From: Zhengitettix transpicula
Lineage: Eukaryota > Arthropoda > Insecta > Orthoptera > Tetrigidae
NCBI GenBank assembly: GCA_037074705.1
Contig: CM073591.1
Coordinates: 91,671,532-91,735,531, forward strand
Direction of reading: 5' to 3'
Length of the DNA stretch: 64,000 bases
Every line of letters begins with the position of its first letter. Within the stretch, counting starts at the first letter, position 1. The position numbers were made by a program, and so were the translations under genes. Below are positions 60,060 through 64,000 of this stretch, piece by piece. Below the pieces are notes generated by a model. It searched no databases. It was not told where the DNA came from and saw only the letters and a program-made list of their open reading frames with translations.

Positions 60060-63000
60060 ACTCGTTGAGGGAGTTCGACTCTGGCAGCAGAGCTGACAAT
60101 ACAGTTTCTAGATAGTGTTTGACCGCTGTGGTTGTGTGTGCACGCGCTGGTTCAGTGTACAAGTGAAATATCGGCATGCGTCCGAGCCTCATCGAGCTAA
60201 GTAAGCTCTAGTGACTTGAATTAAAGTGACCGGAATTGGGGTGGAGTTAAAATCACCAACTTGACACCAGAAAGTTGAAGTGAGTGTAAAGTGAGCAGCG
60301 AGACAGTCACCGTTGGTGTTGGCAGATCCAAGAAAAAGTCACATCGAACACTCGAAAAGAGTAAGTGAGATCGCAGCCAATTTTTCTGCTGTTAGCTATA
60401 ACTTGCTCCGATGGGTGAGCCGCCTGATAAAACAATAGTCGGGCTAAACCCGAAGCGCGCGAAGTTTTCTGACGTTTCAACTTTCATTTGAACCATTTAT
60501 CACTGAACAGACAATGATCACCGCCGATCCAATTAATCAAACTATAAATAAAAATCAAACCAAACTTTCTCCTATATTCATCAGAAATGTTAGTAATATG
60601 AATGTCTTAATAGCAGACATAAACCAATTGGATACAGGCCTTTTTAAACATACAACGTTACAAAACAATAAAGTTAAAATCAATACCGAGACAATTTACG
60701 GCTCGAGAAAGCCAAAGCGCAATTACATACATGTCAATTAAAGGGCGAACGTAACTTCAGAGTTGTCATAAGGGGATTACATTATACCTATTATGTCCTT
60801 ACTTACGGAACTGGGTTTCTCATCTGTACAAATGAATCCAGTTTATCACCCAACTACTATGCAACTATTGTATTTATTTTTCCTTGATTTAAAGCCCAAT
60901 TCCATAAACGAAGAACTATACAAGTTGGACAGGCTTTATCGTGTGGCAATGAAAGTAGAGCCGGCTAAACCGGAAAGATCAATCATACAATGTTTAAACT
61001 GCCAAGAGTTTGGACACACTAAAAATTATTGTCACAAGACCCTGAGATGTGTTAAGTGCGAAGAATACCACAGCACTGCTATATGTTCCCTTCAACCAAC
61101 ACAACCTGTAAAGGTCAACACACGGCCAATTACAAAGGATGTCCTTTGTACAAGAAACTCCAATCTACGCCACAATTTATTCGAACCAAACCCATCTTTC
61201 AAGAGAAAGCAAACACATACAGTAAACCAACAAAATTTAGAAATATCTAACCAATGTAACCGTTCGTACGCAGAAGTCACTGCAAACTCATGTCCACCAT
61301 CAGAAACCTACTCAACTCTATCGAAATTAATGGATAAAATTGACTTACTGATTAGCCTAATTCAACCGTTGATTGTAACTATTATTCAAGTACTACCAGT
61401 GCTAATAAATCGCAAATGAATCAGCTGGTGCACGTTCCCATACGAGTGAGTACTTGGAATGGTAGAGGCTTAAAAAACATGTACCATCGACTTGTTCACT
61501 ATTTCCAGCTGTATAACATCGAAATGCTTCTACTTTCTGAAACGTAACTACAAATGCAAATAAAATTCTATACTCCCAACTATACAAGATACAGACCTCA
61601 CCACCCAAGGGGCTTTAGAAAAGGCGTCACTAAAACAAACTCAGCTTCCGTCACTGTCAGCCCACATACCAAGTCGCCTCCATAAGGGTAAGGATAACCA
61701 GCCGTATTTATTCCGATCCAGAAAACAAATTGAAATCTCATGATTTAGGCAATTTATTTACAGAAATGGGAAATCATTTTTTAATTGGCTGAGATTTCAA
61801 TTGTAAACACAGTATGTAGGGTTCTAACTATAACAACCCACGAGGATACGAGTTACATGATGCTGTACACAGACGCGCCCTTCAACTTTTATATCCGACA
61901 GAACCGACTTATTTCTCGGACTCGGGCCACATTCATTTTTGAACTTCTAGGCAAAACATTTTTTCATTATGGTCAGTCCCTGAAGTAGTTTACGAGATGA
62001 ACTCTGACCACTTTCCAGTAATTCTTAGAATAAATGCTACACCCACTCTAAGGACGTTATCTAGTTCCGTTTGATTGGGATCTACATACCAGTACCATAG
62101 ATGAATTTACAGATCTCTGTATTCCCTTGAAGACAAGCAAGGATATTGATGCTGCTGTGGCAACATTAACAAGGAATATCCAAACTGCTGCCAAAACTGC
62201 AACTAACAGAATTAGAAATAACTAACCAATAAGATTTAATAACATAAAAAATTCTGCATTGATAGAAACACTTTACGAAATCAAAAACCAATGTCGCAAA
62301 CGCTTGTTTAACAAAACATCCCGTGACTTGTCGGATGCTTTGCGAGAAGAAAGAAAAGCGTTACAGAACTCTGAACTCTAACGACGGATCACTCTGGAAA
62401 AAAACTAAATATCTATGGAGGGATTTAAACAAAACCCCAACAATTAAATTAATACAAACTTAGTCAACCCATTGAGCTGACACCAATTGCTTCATACTTT
62501 TCTACTGCGCAGGTAAAAAACGCCATAAACAAAACACCAACATCAGATCATTCAGCCACTGCTTAAAGCACTACCCCGTAAAGATGGTGTTACTAACGCA
62601 AATTTTTGATAAACAGTTGATGCCTTACCTTCGAGCACAACTCGATCAACTACTCACGGATACACAATGTGGTTTTCGTAAAGAACATTTATGCCCGCAA
62701 CAAGTATACAGTGTAGTGAGTGAACTGGACACATACGAAGAGTGTACCACATGCTTAGGTCTATATCAAGCATTTGACCGTGCCTGGTATGAAGACAAAA
62801 TAAAGGACTGCTAGTCAAAATAAAGTACCATCTTCCGGACACACATTACAAAATCTTATTTAGATAAAAGAATATTTGCATTAAATGTGGAAATTGCACA
62901 TCCATCACTACTAGAATTCACTCCGGTGTCCCCCGGGGAAGCATCATAGGCCCATACTTATACTTAATATATTCGTCTGATTTCCCGGTGACAGCTGACA

Positions 63001-63836
63001 TAAAGAGGGACCAATCCGCAGATGACGTGGCAGTATTAGTTCAGGGTACATGTCGTGAGACTGCCGAAAACATGCAGGAGTATGTGCATCTGACTGAGGA
63101 CTGGGTCGAAAGGTGGAGAGTTAAGTTATCCTTGAAACATCTATATTAATAAAATTTATAAGCAAAAGAAACGTCACAACTACCGTATTAAACTACATGG
63201 CGAAAACGTATCGCAGTCAACAGAAGTCAAATACTTGGGCCTAGTATTAGACACGTAATTAACATGGGCTCTACACATCAAAGCAGTGGTTCAGAAATTA
63301 AAACTCCGCTAAAACAATTAAAATTCATTTTATCAGAAACTTCAAGTCTCACGATAAAATAAAATTATATGTATGTGGTATATGAGAATCTGCGGCTCCA
63401 TCTCAATTAAAAACAAATACAAACGGTACAAAATAAAATACTAAGAATTATTTCCAATGCACCGTGGTATATATGGAACAACAACATTCTCAAAAATCGT
63501 TAACTCCATACAATCCAACTATCGGGGACTTCAGGGTTGATACCCAAGAATTTGATCTGGAACAGATTCACCGGGAAAGCCGTCGGTCTCTAAGACCATC
63601 AGACTTTTTAAGCAATGATACGTAATAAATATGTTGTAATTGTAATTTATTAAACAATACTTCAATCTTTGCAGTTTCAAATACCACACCATCACATTTG
63701 TAGGCTGAGACCTGCTAATGAGTAGTTTTCCTTACCATGTGTCATGTGAATTAGTGGTTAGACTATCAATGTAATTGACTTAGCAAAACTATATTGTAAA
63801 TTTTTACAAATAAAATTAAACAATATTAAAAAAAAT
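60060..63836 (+). mobile_element. Degenerate jockey-like LINE, nearly full length
   Basis: A 5' region from about 60060 is followed by ORF1 (about 60412-61417, frameshifted) with two zinc knuckles, CLNCQEFGHTKNYC (60991-61032) and CVKCEEYHSTAIC (61047-61085), as in jockey-clade Gag-like proteins. ORF2 begins near 61417 with an endonuclease start (RVSTWNGRGLKN). It continues with RT motifs: QCGFRKEHLCPQQ near 62670, GVPRGSIIGPYL near 62925 and ADDVAVL near 63020, ending LEQIHRESRRS and a TAA near 63627. The 3' UTR closes with AATAAAATTAAACAATATT and a run of A at about 63827-63835. Many stops and shifts mean it is inactive. The family is shared with the fragment at 28.1-28.3 kb. Confidence 0.85.
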
Positions 63837-63844
63837 ATAGCTCA

Positions 63845-64000
63845 AAATAGTAAAAAATATTCCCGGTATCTTAAGAGTATGTAAAATAATACCGGTAGTC
63901 CAAGAGTCAAAATTACCTTAAGAGTAAAAAATACGGTATCTTAAAACAGACAAAAATACTGCCGGTATCTTAAAAGTCAAAAATAGTCCCGGTACATTAA
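63845..64000. repeat. Minisatellite, same unit as at 57.5 kb
   Basis: AATATTCCCGGTATCTTAAGAG-type units directly after the LINE poly(A) end and running off the window. Confidence 0.8.

Noticed and set aside
1..64000. CRISPR arrays, operons, phage or bacterial genes
   Set aside because: The window is eukaryotic nuclear DNA with spliced genes; the tandem repeats seen are minisatellites without spacer structure.

Overview
The window looks like a piece of a nuclear insect chromosome. It is very AT-rich, and its genes are split into short exons by introns of about 0.1 to 5 kb with ordinary GT-AG borders. Introns and intergenic DNA are full of fold-back elements, tRNA-derived SINEs, decayed LINEs and (TA)n microsatellites. 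The protein families and repeat load suit a large-genome hemimetabolous insect, but I cannot name a species. The open frames outside the genes described here are mostly repeat-derived or chance.

Four protein-coding genes can be rebuilt exon by exon with phase-compatible junctions. (1) Minus strand, 24297 to 6829: an 18-exon, 947-residue protein with N-terminal ankyrin repeats and a C-terminal glycoside hydrolase family 20 (beta-hexosaminidase) fold, in which the catalytic Asp-Glu pair appears to be Pro-Lys. (2) Plus strand, 29623 to 33108: Aven, the cell-death and ATM regulator, 6 exons and 510 residues, with one apparent GC-AG intron. (3) Plus strand, 38487 to 47357: glycine N-methyltransferase copy A, 6 exons, 298 residues. 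(4) Minus strand, 55420 to 48737: glycine N-methyltransferase copy B, 6 exons, 297 residues. Copies A and B converge tail to tail, 1.4 kb apart. Their five internal and terminal coding exons have identical lengths, so they are an inverted gene duplication. Copy B has changed several positions that are conserved in the enzyme family.

Layout: 1-6.8 kb is gene-poor intergenic DNA with a large palindrome and a SINE. 6.8-24.3 kb is the ankyrin/GH20 gene, with repeat-rich introns. 24.3-29.6 kb lies between divergent genes and holds a 1.77 kb inverted repeat and a 0.79 kb element with perfect 47-bp inverted ends. 29.6-33.1 kb is Aven. 33.1-38.5 kb is intergenic with one SINE. 38.5-55.4 kb is the GNMT pair, with LINE fragments in the introns of both copies. 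55.4-64 kb is a repeat zone: transposon remnants, a roughly 29-bp minisatellite (57.5 and 63.85 kb) and a degenerate jockey-like LINE (about 60.06-63.84 kb) whose poly(A) end abuts more of the same minisatellite.

The four genes have no obvious shared pathway apart from the two GNMT copies (S-adenosylmethionine and glycine metabolism). The most unusual observations are the likely dead-enzyme GH20 fused to ankyrin repeats, the divergence of the second GNMT, and a dispersed fold-back family that carries back-to-back 3' and 5' splice-site consensus sequences (TTTCAG|GTAAG) inside host introns.
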